Source: an uncultured bacterium | GTDB taxonomy: Bacteria > Patescibacteria > Paceibacteria > UBA9973 > Zambryskibacteraceae | Length of the DNA: 5,956 nucleotides | NCBI GenBank assembly: GCA_903918125.1 | Contig: CAIXDB010000087.1 | Span: 1 to 5,956 of the forward strand | Direction of reading: 5' to 3' | Part shown: positions 1 to 5,956 of the stretch, one piece after another | Position numbering within the stretch: position 1 is the first letter of the stretch | How the letters are laid out: each line of letters starts with the position of its first letter | Position numbers and translations under genes: made by a program | Notes under the pieces: model-generated | Told to the model about the DNA's origin: nothing | Seen by the model: only the letters and a program-made list of their open reading frames with translations | Database searches by the model: none

Positions 1-1886
1 TCAATATTATCGACACTCCCGGGCACATTGATTTCACCGCAGAAGTGAAACGCTCCTTGCGTGTGCTCGACGGTGCCGTGGTGGTCTTCGACGGTGTTGC
101 CGGCGTGGAACCGCAATCCGAAACCAACTGGCGATATGCCGACGACGGAAACGTGCCGAGAATTTGTTTCGTGAACAAACTCGATCGCATGGGCGCGTCA
201 TTTGAACGTTCGTACCAGTCCATTCTCGACCGACTAAACAAAAACGCCGTGCGCATACAACTCCCGATGGGCGCGGAGGAAAATTTCGCCGGCGTTATCG
301 ACCTTTTGAAAATGAAGGCGTACTACTTCGAAGGAAACATGGGTATGACTATTCGCGAGGAGGACGTGCCTGCCGAGTATGTCGAGGATGCAAAAAAATA
401 CCGCGCCGAACTCGTCGAGAAAATCGTTGAGCAGGACGACGCGCTCATGGCAGACTATCTCGAAGGCAAGGAACCGTCGCTCGATGTGCTCAAAAAAACA
501 CTTCGCGCCGCGACGCTCAAGGTGGCGCTCATTCCCGTCATGGTCGGCTCGGCACTGAAAAACAAAGGAGTGCAACTCGTGCTCGATGCCGTGGTTGACT
601 ACTTGCCGTCGCCACTCGACATTCCGCCGGTGCACGGACTCGATCCTGTCACGGGCGCCGACGTTTACCGCAAAGCCTCGGACGAGGAACCATTTGCCGC
701 ACTCGCATTCAAACTCCAGAACGACCCATTCGTCGGACAGCTCACATTCTTCCGCGTGTATTCCGGAACGATTGAGGCCGGAACATACATATATAACAGT
801 ACGACGGGGGAGAAAGAACGCCTCGGACGTATCGTGCGACTGCAAGCCGACAAGCGTGAGGAAGTGAAAAAAGTCTTCGCAGGGGAAATAGCCGCAGCCG
901 TCGGTTTGAAATCCGCCAAAACGTCGCACACACTCTGCGATGAAAACCAGCCGATTATTCTCGACCCGATTAAATTCGTCGCACCCGTCGTGTCTCTGCG
1001 CATCGAGCCGAAAACCAAAGCCGATCAGGAGAAAATGGGTATGGCGTTGAAAAAACTTTCCGACGAGGATCCGACGTTTGTGATTTCATCGAACACCGAA
1101 ACAGCCGAGACGATTATTTCCGGCATGGGCGAGTTGCATCTCGAAATCATGGTGGACCGCATGAAGCGCGAGTTCGGTGTCGAGGTGAACACCGGCAAAC
1201 CGCAGGTGGCGTATCGTGAGACGATTCTCGGCACGGCGGAAGCGGAACACAAATACATCAAGCAGACGGGAGGCAAAGGTCAGTATGGTCACGTCAAACT
1301 CAATATCAAACCGTTGCCAAAATACGAAGAAGGCGAGAAAGTTCCAAAAAACGCCAAACGCTACGAGGACTTTGAATTCATAGACTCGATCAAAGGAGGT
1401 GTCATTCCGCAAGAGTTCATTCCCGCCGTGGAGAAAGGTGTGCACGAAGCCATGGGTCGCGGTATTGTCGCCGGTTATCCGATGGTGAACATTTCCTGCG
1501 AGCTGACGTTCGGTTCGTACCACGACGTGGACTCGTCCGAAATCGCATACAAAATCGCCGCCTCGCAAGCATTCCAAGAAGCCGCCAAAAAAGCGCGACC
1601 GGTCATTCTCGAGCCAATTATGAAAGTCGAAGCAATCATGCCGGAGCAGTTCATGGGTGACATCACCGGTTCACTTTCCGGCAAACGCGGACAGATTGAA
1701 GGTATGGACGAGCGCGGCATGTTGCGCGTGATACATGCAAAAGTTCCGCTCGCCGAAATGTTCGGCTACACCACCGATATCCGCTCGATGACCCAAGGTC
1801 GCGGTTCGGTCATGATGGAGTTCGACCACTACGAGGTGGTGCCACCAAACGTCGAGAAGACGATTGTGGAGGCGCGGAAGGTGTAA
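1..1886 (+). CDS. fusA: Translation elongation factor G, 5'-truncated by window edge
   Basis: EF-G is the cytoplasmic GTPase that drives tRNA-mRNA translocation on the ribosome and, with RRF, ribosome recycling. The reading frame enters from outside the window (first full codon at 3), so the GTG at 45 is an internal valine and not a start. Numbering visible residues from position 3, DTPGH (G3) is at 4-8, NKLD (G4) at 58-61 and GSAL (G5) at 182-185. Domain II begins near 227, domain III near 329, domain IV spans about 400-525 with the [10 protein letters not shown] stretch, and domain V starts near 536. The domain IV tip [10 protein letters not shown] has its histidine at visible residue 507. 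This corresponds to His583 of E. coli EF-G, so about 76 residues (P-loop and switch I) lie upstream of the window. A short charged insertion ([16 protein letters not shown]) in domain IV is longer than in E. coli. The stop is TAA. The gene is intact where visible and relatively GC-rich. Confidence 0.98.
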   Translation, partial: NIIDTPGHIDFTAEVKRSLRVLDGAVVVFDGVAGVEPQSETNWRYADDGNVPRICFVNKLDRMGASFERSYQSILDRLNKNAVRIQLPMGAEENFAGVIDLLKMKAYYFEGNMGMTIREEDVPAEYVEDAKKYRAELVEKIVEQDDALMADYLEGKEPSLDVLKKTLRAATLKVALIPVMVGSALKNKGVQLVLDAVVDYLPSPLDIPPVHGLDPVTGADVYRKASDEEPFAALAFKLQNDPFVGQLTFFRVYSGTIEAGTYIYNSTTGEKERLGRIVRLQADKREEVKKVFAGEIAAAVGLKSAKTSHTLCDENQPIILDPIKFVAPVVSLRIEPKTKADQEKMGMALKKLSDEDPTFVISSNTETAETIISGMGELHLEIMVDRMKREFGVEVNTGKPQVAYRETILGTAEAEHKYIKQTGGKGQYGHVKLNIKPLPKYEEGEKVPKNAKRYEDFEFIDSIKGGVIPQEFIPAVEKGVHEAMGRGIVAGYPMVNISCELTFGSYHDVDSSEIAYKIAASQAFQEAAKKARPVILEPIMKVEAIMPEQFMGDITGSLSGKRGQIEGMDERGMLRVIHAKVPLAEMFGYTTDIRSMTQGRGSVMMEFDHYEVVPPNVEKTIVEARKV

Positions 1887-1926
1887 TATACAAAATCTCT
1901 TACTCGGTCAGTTGTCTCTCGAGACC

Positions 1927-1952
1927 GCAAGCCATTCCAGCGAATGGCTTGC
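1927..1952 (+). repeat. Perfect 10-bp hairpin after fusA
   Basis: The sequence gcaagccatt (1927-1936) pairs perfectly with aatggcttgc (1943-1952) around a 6-base loop. It lies 40 bases after the fusA stop and is followed by only three T residues, so it could be a weak fusA terminator. It is more simply read as the first arm of the larger folded unit at 1891-2087. Confidence 0.6.
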
Positions 1953-1969
1953 TTTGTGCTCGGTCGCAA

Positions 1970-2008
1970 CTTGTCAATGAGCCGTTGCTACGCACGGTCG
2001 TTGACAAG
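1970..2008. repeat. Hairpin with internal loop, second arm of folded unit
   Basis: The sequence cttgtcaa (1970-1977) is complementary to ttgacaag (2001-2008). Inside it ccgt (1982-1985) is complementary to acgg (1994-1997), with a 4x3 internal loop. Neither strand has a T-run after it, so it is not a terminator. Confidence 0.6.
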
Positions 2009-2021
2009 ACCATAGCCTTGC

Positions 2022-2040
2022 GAAGCCGTAACACGGCTTC
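2022..2040. repeat. Perfect 8-bp hairpin, third arm of folded unit
   Basis: The sequence gaagccgt (2022-2029) pairs with acggcttc (2033-2040) around a 3-base loop. There is no adjacent T-run. It shares the aagcc core with the first hairpin at 1927-1952. Confidence 0.6.
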
Positions 2041-2113
2041 TCACCTGTCACGGTCTCTCGATTCAACTGACGCGAGACGAGATTTTGAAATTCAATGCAA
2101 TGTTTTGTGTACG

Positions 2114-2144
2114 AAAAAGGCCCGCTAGAATTTTTTAGCGGGCC
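2114..2144 (-). terminator. Rho-independent terminator of the leftward membrane-protein gene
   Basis: The sequence ggcccgcta (2119-2127) pairs perfectly with tagcgggcc (2136-2144) around an 8-base loop. On the minus strand the GC-rich stem is followed immediately by five Ts (complement of a2114-a2118), the classic intrinsic terminator layout. It sits 54 bases after the TAG stop of the leftward gene. On the plus strand no T-run follows, so it does not serve fusA in the usual way. Confidence 0.9.
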
Positions 2145-2197
2145 GAAAGGTTGCGTTGACTCCCGACTGTGTTGTCTGTCAGAAATTCAACAAAGAA

Positions 2198-3454
2198 CTA
2201 CTTTTTGTTGTTGGTGAAGCGCATCGAGATGTCGGTTATCCCATCTTTGTGGGAGTAGTCGACGCCGTGAATGGTTGTTTCCGAACTTTTGATCCGGAAC
2301 ATTCCGGGTTTATCGTTCTCTTCACCGCGTATCTCGATGGTTATCCAAGATCCGCTTTTTTCAACGACGGGCGTTACTGGCGAATGAATCGGAGCGGGTT
2401 CCAATGCGGGTTGCGCAATTGATTCCGGCTCGGGTTCTGCGATTGGTGAAGCTGGAGGCGGTGTAACGACAGTTGTCGGTACCGACTCGTGCGTTGATGT
2501 TGCAGCGGGTCCCACTGGTTCCGTCACTTGTGTGGCGGGAGCCGGAGGTTGAATGATCTGGTTTGTTACGTTTTCTTCCGGCACAAACCTAAATCCAATT
2601 CCTGGAACCATGCCACCACCATTGCGGACGTCGTTCGCACATCCCATCAGGGAATAGCGGACAACTTGTTCTCCATTGGGACGTCGCGCGGTGACTTCCC
2701 ACACCTGTTCACCGTTGAGGAAGCGAGGAAAATATTTTCTCGCTATATCCGTGATACGAGTGAACCCGTACCCCCGGCCACGAACTAAATTGATAATCGG
2801 CAATCTCTCGCCGAATTCTCGACTCAGTTCTATGTCGAAGTGCTCGAGCGCTTGGTTTGGAGTGTGAATTCCTTCCTCGCGTACGCGACCGGCACCAACC
2901 CGAGTCGGGTCATTGCGCAGCCAGTCATGGATGGCCATTACCAACGCTACCACGACTACCAGAGTCAAAAGCGTTATCCAGACCCAGTTGGGGACACCCC
3001 AATAAAGGCTGGAAAATTTGAAACCCGGATCAGGAGGATTTCCTCCGGTTCCAGTGCTGGTTGCTGGTTTCGGTCCTCGCACGACCAGAGGCACGAATGC
3101 TTTAATGGGTGCGGGAACGAAGAAACACTCGCCGAGAACGACGTTATACATTACGACGCCGTTCTTTAGGAACTCGCGGGGTTTGCCATCGAGCAGTTCG
3201 CGTAACTGCCAGTTTTCAGGATCAGCGAGTGCAACTCGCCACTGCGAACCAACAACGTGCCACAACGCGTTGACAGTGTCGGATTCGTAACCGACGAAGC
3301 AATAGTCCCCGCCGGTCTTGTTTTCTGCGCCAGCAGGAATCACAGTCCGGTTTTTGTCCCAATCCTGTGCCACGAGCGGGGTCGTGCTGACCACCGCGAG
3401 AAGGAGCGCAAGAGTTACCAATACACAACATACAATCTTCTTCAGCTTCAACAT
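2198..3454 (-). CDS. Secreted/membrane-anchored protein of unknown function, single transmembrane helix
   Basis: I do not recognise a named family. The 418-residue reading starts at ATG 3454-3452. A longer frame to 3559 exists, but its ATG lies upstream of the expected transcription start near 3524, so it would not be transcribed. Residues 1-29 look like a signal peptide: LKLKK, then a hydrophobic core, with likely cleavage after LVA. Residues 30-150 would be extracytoplasmic. Within them 65-114 (paired Trp, then NWQLREL, then LGECFFVP) vaguely resembles a divergent LysM-like fold, which is a weak inference. One transmembrane helix lies at 155-177. The probably cytoplasmic part has a compact domain at about 185-295 (QALEHFDIELSREFGERLP, later YSLMGCANDVRNGG), a Pro/Ala/Glu/Thr-rich linker at 300-366 and a small beta-rich C-terminal domain at 369-418. 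The stop is TAG. No clear Shine-Dalgarno is seen. From memory, such architectures occur in CPR bacteria, which was not checked. Confidence 0.85.
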   Translation of the reverse strand: MLKLKKIVCCVLVTLALLLAVVSTTPLVAQDWDKNRTVIPAGAENKTGGDYCFVGYESDTVNALWHVVGSQWRVALADPENWQLRELLDGKPREFLKNGVVMYNVVLGECFFVPAPIKAFVPLVVRGPKPATSTGTGGNPPDPGFKFSSLYWGVPNWVWITLLTLVVVVALVMAIHDWLRNDPTRVGAGRVREEGIHTPNQALEHFDIELSREFGERLPIINLVRGRGYGFTRITDIARKYFPRFLNGEQVWEVTARRPNGEQVVRYSLMGCANDVRNGGGMVPGIGFRFVPEENVTNQIIQPPAPATQVTEPVGPAATSTHESVPTTVVTPPPASPIAEPEPESIAQPALEPAPIHSPVTPVVEKSGSWITIEIRGEENDKPGMFRIKSSETTIHGVDYSHKDGITDISMRFTNNKK

Positions 3455-3460
3455 TCTTCT
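3452..3460 (-). promoter_or_regulatory. Start codon context of the leftward gene, without a proper Shine-Dalgarno
   Basis: On the minus strand the ATG at 3454-3452 is directly preceded by agaaga, which is purine-rich but too close for normal anti-SD pairing. No GGAGG-like element lies 5-10 bases upstream. The start is chosen from the signal peptide that begins here and from the promoter position, not from an RBS. Confidence 0.5.
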
Positions 3461-3485
3461 ACCAACTTTCAACGAACTACGATTT

Positions 3486-3520
3486 TCACACCCACTTTTC
3501 CTAGAAAAGTACCGATGTGA
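3486..3520 (-). promoter_or_regulatory. 5'-leader stem-loop / operator-like dyad of the leftward gene
   Basis: The sequence acttttc (3494-3500) pairs with gaaaagt (3504-3510) around 3 bases. An outer stem tcaca (3486-3490) pairs with tgtga (3516-3520) across a 3x5 internal loop. With the predicted start near 3524, this hairpin would occupy about the first 40 bases of the mRNA. It could stabilise the 5' end, or as DNA serve as a repressor dyad just downstream of the promoter. The complementarity is seen directly; the role is inferred. Confidence 0.55.
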
Positions 3521-3530
3521 GTCTGACAGT

Positions 3531-3559
3531 ATTATACTACCTTTCACATATTTTGTCAA
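3531..3559 (-). promoter_or_regulatory. Consensus sigma-70-type promoter for the leftward gene
   Basis: On the minus strand TTGACA (complement of 3554-3559) and TATAAT (complement of 3531-3536) are both perfect consensus and separated by exactly 17 bases (3537-3553). The expected transcription start is near 3524, giving a leader of about 70 bases to the ATG at 3454. This is the strongest promoter-like sequence noticed in the window and it settles the start-codon choice. Confidence 0.9.
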
Positions 3560-3614
3560 ATGCGAAATTACCCTTCAAAACTAAGCTCAATTTGGCGAAA
3601 ATTCTGGTCGGTTT

Positions 3615-3624
3615 TTGTGCACAA
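3615..3624. promoter_or_regulatory. Operator-like dyad 1 (TTGTGCACAA)
   Basis: This is a perfect 10-base palindrome located just upstream of the -35 element of the rightward promoter. A near copy lies 24 bases downstream at 3639-3648, differing at one position. Such a pair bracketing a -35 element suggests a binding site for a dimeric regulator. It also fits a loose TTNTNCACA DnaA-box pattern on both strands. Confidence 0.5.
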
Positions 3625-3627
3625 CAT

Positions 3628-3656
3628 TTGAGTTTTATTTGTGGACAATGTATGAT
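3628..3656 (+). promoter_or_regulatory. Promoter of the large rightward gene, apparently leaderless
   Basis: TTGAGT (3628-3633, 4 of 6 consensus) is followed after exactly 17 bases by TATGAT (3651-3656, 5 of 6 consensus). The expected transcription start, about 7 bases further on, falls at roughly 3663-3664. That is within a few bases of the ATG at 3666, so the mRNA would be leaderless or nearly so. This agrees with the absence of a Shine-Dalgarno sequence. Confidence 0.65.
3639..3648. promoter_or_regulatory. Operator-like dyad 2 (TTGTGGACAA)
   Basis: This near-palindrome matches dyad 1 at 9 of 10 positions. It lies between the -35 and -10 elements of the rightward promoter, where a bound protein would block RNA polymerase. 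Its reverse complement TTGTCCACAA contains TTGTCCACA, a known DnaA-box variant in high-GC Gram-positives. A regulatory operator seems likelier here than an origin, since only two sites are seen. Confidence 0.5.
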
Positions 3657-3665
3657 TATTGCAAT

Positions 3666-5956
3666 ATGGAATCTTCTACATTCGAAGTGTCCGATGTTTC
3701 GGGGCAAAAACAAAAAAAAGATATTTTGTTGAGTCAGCTGGAACAGGCGGCGAACGGTACGCCGGCAAAAGTGATTGAAAAAATTCCGGAGACATTTGAA
3801 ATTCCGCCGTCACTTGCCGAATACATACATGCGTTGGATGACGGACTCGGTGACTGGGTGAGACATCTGAAACGAATATTTGGAAGAGTGAGCACTGAAA
3901 AGGATTTTAAATCTTTCAAAGATGGAATACAACATCCGAATTATATAACGGTTCCGGCAGAAATAAAGGAAGATTTAATTAAACTCTTGTCCGGGGAGTT
4001 TGTAGCCCCGAGACTTGTGCAAAAACCTGATGCGGAAAATCCAACACCCGAGCCGATTCTAGAGCCAGCAGTGGAAACTCAGCCCGAGGAAGCAAAAATT
4101 TCTCCCGAGCAAATCAGCAAGATTATTAATTCGATAAACACACACCATCGAGTGTCAAACGTTGGTGCTGAGGCACAGGCATTGGCTGAGGTAAAAAAAG
4201 AAGAGACTTTGTTGCAACCGGAAATTGAAGCTGTGTCTGCCGAGAAAAAAGAAAGCACCCCGTCTTCACAAGAATTCAAGATTCCACAGGAGGTGTTGGA
4301 CGACCCCGTGTTGGCGGAGAGACCATATCTTCGTGAGACACTTGCGTCTGGCAGTTACACAAAAAAGCAAGCTGTAGAAATGTTACGTCTGAACTCGTCT
4401 ATGGAAAATCCTCTCGAAGAATCAGACAGAATTCGCTTGGGAGAAATGATCAATGTAGCTGAGGAAGAATACGTATTCGTGGTTCCTCAAAGTATACTTA
4501 CAGACCCGGATGTGCCTAATTTTATCGTTGACGAACTCAAGTCAGGAAATTTTACGAAACATGGAATAAAAACAAAAATTTTTGTTTACGTTAAATCTGA
4601 AGAAGCAAAGGAAAGGTTGTATAGAATTATCGATGAAACGGAGTTGACACCAGTTTCAGAATTATACGAAGGAACGAAGCAAACACCAGAGAATAAGACA
4701 GGAGAGGAAAACATCTATTCCGAAAGACAATTTACGATTGGCGGGGAAACTTTTCATCTGGACGATATTGTGTTTGCAGAATCGGGGGGTGAATTAAAAG
4801 AAGAATGGCGAATTGTGACATGTCCGAAATCGGCAGATGACTTTGTCAGTTTAAAAAACGAACGAACCGGTTATCCGATGCTTGTAAACCAAAAAGATTT
4901 TTTGGAATGGAATATAGAGGATGATTCCGAAAATACAAAAGAAGAAACATTGGAAGAAAAAGAGACATCACCGGTTACTCCAGATGCAACGGTCACAGAT
5001 AATCCTGAATCAGAACCAACCGTAGTTGAAAATGAGAATAATATTGTGGAACCACCGCCAATCTCACTTGATGATTTGGAAGCCGAGAAAATGAGAGAAA
5101 TCGACGAAAAGTTCGCGTTGGCACGCAAAGAATATACTGAAGCGACTGCAAAGTGGCAGATTTCCAACCGCGAAAACAAATTGAAATTTAGGGAAACTAT
5201 GAAATCGCTCTATAGTTCCAAGAGCGATCCGCGAGACGGAATGAACAAAATCGGACAGTTTGTCAAAAAAGGTTTGTATAATTTGGCCGAAGATTTTGGT
5301 TTGGATAAACAGATGCCACAGCGACCGCTACCGCAATATCTCGTAGAAGCGGAAAAATATTATAGAGCCATGCGACGAGAAAAACTGGCACTTCTTAAAA
5401 CGATGGACGAGCACGTTGCTTTCATAGAAAAAGAAACATCCGCGGTGCTTAACGACATTAACCGCATAAAAGATGCTCGAACTCCGGAAGAAAAAGCGCG
5501 ACTGACTAAAAGTTGGTATCAGAGATGGGCAGGAATGAGTCCTGCGGGAAGAGCTGTTCTGTCCGGTATTATTCTTACAGCGGGAGGCGCGTTAGTTTTT
5601 GGAGCACCGGTTGGTATGGCGGGAGTAGCTGTTGCCGGTGCATATAGAGTATCACGTAGTGCCGCAAGCGGTACCTTGGTGGCGCGTGGGGCAAAAATGG
5701 TTGACAGTATTTACAACAGTAAGTTTGTAAAAAATAAAGTTGAACAAAGAAAAATCGAAAGTGATGAAGAAATTAAAAAAACAATCGATATTGGCAGTCT
5801 CGACGCATTTGAAAAGGCTGCAGATATGTCTCTGGCACAATCGGGAAATGAAGAACGAATTCTTAAACGACGTCGTTTGAAAAAATTAATGGTTATCGGT
5901 GTCGCCGGAGGAGTAACTAACGCGTTAATAAACTTGGAATTTGGAGGAATGGTGCA
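3666..5956 (+). CDS. Large acidic helix-rich protein with internal repeats and Gly-rich hydrophobic segments, 3' end outside window
   Basis: This gene of unknown function is open for 763 codons to the window edge. The ATG at 3666 is preferred because the promoter predicts a start at about 3663. An in-frame ATG at 3648 lies upstream of that. There is no signal peptide. A motif of the form [YF]..[VI]P[AQ]..[IV]..D, then L..SG.[FY], recurs at residues 93-112, 204-231 and 269-296. Acidic Pro/Glu-rich linkers lie at 119-142 and about 417-465. Residues 356-416 (FTIGGETFHLDDIVF to FLEWN) look like a small SH3-like beta unit. Helical, probably coiled-coil stretches lie at about 470-510 and 559-621. 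A Gly/Ala-rich hydrophobic segment at 630-660 is followed by a basic region, and a second hydrophobic segment begins at 741. The gene is more AT-rich than fusA. It could be a membrane-associated scaffold or surface protein, or a phage-like structural protein. The gene is certain; its role is not. Confidence 0.88.
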   Translation, partial: MESSTFEVSDVSGQKQKKDILLSQLEQAANGTPAKVIEKIPETFEIPPSLAEYIHALDDGLGDWVRHLKRIFGRVSTEKDFKSFKDGIQHPNYITVPAEIKEDLIKLLSGEFVAPRLVQKPDAENPTPEPILEPAVETQPEEAKISPEQISKIINSINTHHRVSNVGAEAQALAEVKKEETLLQPEIEAVSAEKKESTPSSQEFKIPQEVLDDPVLAERPYLRETLASGSYTKKQAVEMLRLNSSMENPLEESDRIRLGEMINVAEEEYVFVVPQSILTDPDVPNFIVDELKSGNFTKHGIKTKIFVYVKSEEAKERLYRIIDETELTPVSELYEGTKQTPENKTGEENIYSERQFTIGGETFHLDDIVFAESGGELKEEWRIVTCPKSADDFVSLKNERTGYPMLVNQKDFLEWNIEDDSENTKEETLEEKETSPVTPDATVTDNPESEPTVVENENNIVEPPPISLDDLEAEKMREIDEKFALARKEYTEATAKWQISNRENKLKFRETMKSLYSSKSDPRDGMNKIGQFVKKGLYNLAEDFGLDKQMPQRPLPQYLVEAEKYYRAMRREKLALLKTMDEHVAFIEKETSAVLNDINRIKDARTPEEKARLTKSWYQRWAGMSPAGRAVLSGIILTAGGALVFGAPVGMAGVAVAGAYRVSRSAASGTLVARGAKMVDSIYNSKFVKNKVEQRKIESDEEIKKTIDIGSLDAFEKAADMSLAQSGNEERILKRRRLKKLMVIGVAGGVTNALINLEFGGMV

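Larger units (their letters stand above)
1891..2087. ncRNA. Candidate multibranched structured RNA or folded repeat element downstream of fusA
   Basis: Nested complementary segments enclose almost the whole 197 bases. The outermost stem is 1891-1899 with 2079-2087 (9 perfect pairs, caaaatctc/gagattttg). Next comes 1903-1914 with 2064-2076 (12 pairs, one bulged G at 2072). After a 6x6 internal loop comes 1921-1927 with 2051-2057 (gagaccg/cggtctc). Inside are three hairpins: 1927-1936/1943-1952 (10 pairs), 1970-1977/2001-2008 with an inner stem, and 2022-2029/2033-2040 (8 pairs, 3-base loop). If read rightward it begins 5 bases after the fusA stop and would form the fusA 3' UTR. No tRNA, tmRNA, SRP, 6S or RNase P signature was recognised. 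The strand is undetermined because the pairing works on both. A MITE-like element with imperfect terminal inverted repeats is the main alternative. The pairing is seen directly; the function is unknown. Confidence 0.5.

Noticed and set aside
234..929. 231-codon open frame on the minus strand opposite fusA
   Set aside because: It is the antisense shadow of a certain EF-G coding region. Its translation is rich in Phe, His, Arg and Cys with no domain logic, and it has no promoter or RBS.
1927..1955. Intrinsic terminator of fusA
   Set aside because: The stem is perfect but only three T residues follow before G. It is better explained as one arm of the larger fold, though weak termination cannot be excluded.
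1903..2076. Integron attC site
   Set aside because: The outer arms read gtcagttg/caactgac and do not give the RYYYAAC...GTTRRRY arrangement. There is no integrase or cassette context, and the unit is longer and multibranched.
2051..2076. tRNA T-arm (gattcaact) within the structured region
   Set aside because: The flanking bases do not form the required 5-bp T stem, and no acceptor, D or anticodon arms fit around it.
3455..3559. Start of the leftward gene at the upstream ATG 3559
   Set aside because: The consensus promoter overlaps this stretch and predicts transcription beginning near 3524, downstream of that ATG. The internal ATG at 3454 begins a proper signal peptide.
2156..3584. Several short plus-strand open frames (70-110 codons) across the leftward gene and its upstream region
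   Set aside because: They are overlapping shadows with low-complexity or Ser/Arg/Thr-rich translations, without start signals. The minus-strand gene has a promoter, terminator, signal peptide and transmembrane helix.
3615..3648. Replication origin with DnaA boxes
   Set aside because: Only two loosely matching boxes are present, there is no dnaA, dnaN or gyrase neighbour, and both sites are positioned exactly around a promoter.
3734..5840. Short minus-strand open frames opposite the large rightward gene
   Set aside because: The plus-strand frame is open for 763 codons with coherent protein features. The antisense frames are Ser/Phe-rich complements of acidic Glu/Lys codons.
1..5956. CRISPR array, insertion sequence transposase, rRNA genes
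   Set aside because: No regularly spaced direct repeats, no transposase-like protein in any credible frame and no rRNA-like sequence were seen.

Overview
The window looks like bacterial chromosome, most likely from the Candidate Phyla Radiation (Patescibacteria, Parcubacteria-like). This placement is inference. The elongation factor G fragment reads like CPR versions, and the other two proteins have the architecture of lineage-specific CPR proteins: a signal peptide plus one membrane helix with proline-rich linkers, and a very long acidic, helical protein. All three genes read with the standard bacterial code. The two stops visible are TAA and TAG, and no internal TGA occurs. No convincing Shine-Dalgarno sequence precedes either visible start codon.

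Layout. Positions 1-1886 (+) hold the 3' nine-tenths of fusA (EF-G), cut by the window edge just before the DTPGH motif. Positions 1887-2197 hold no gene. This gap contains a nested set of inverted repeats (1891-2087) that can fold into a multibranched structure starting only 5 bases after the fusA stop, followed by a strong intrinsic terminator (2114-2144) facing the minus strand. Positions 2198-3454 (-) encode a 418-residue signal-peptide, single-span membrane protein of unknown function. It is driven by a perfect consensus sigma-70-type promoter at 3531-3559, and its mRNA would begin with a stem-loop. Positions 3455-3665 are a divergent control region. The rightward promoter (3628-3656) is bracketed by two near-identical 10-base dyads. 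From 3666 (+) to the window end runs an incomplete gene of at least 763 codons, encoding an unrecognised acidic, helix-rich protein with a thrice-occurring sequence motif, an SH3-like beta segment and two Gly/Ala-rich hydrophobic segments.

How the parts relate. fusA is core translation machinery and is separated from the rest by the structured region and terminator. The two divergent genes share a 211-base control region and both encode probable membrane-associated proteins of unknown function, so they may be co-regulated. That is inference from layout only. The main points for follow-up are the structured fusA 3' region, the paired operator-like dyads, and the large repeat-containing protein.
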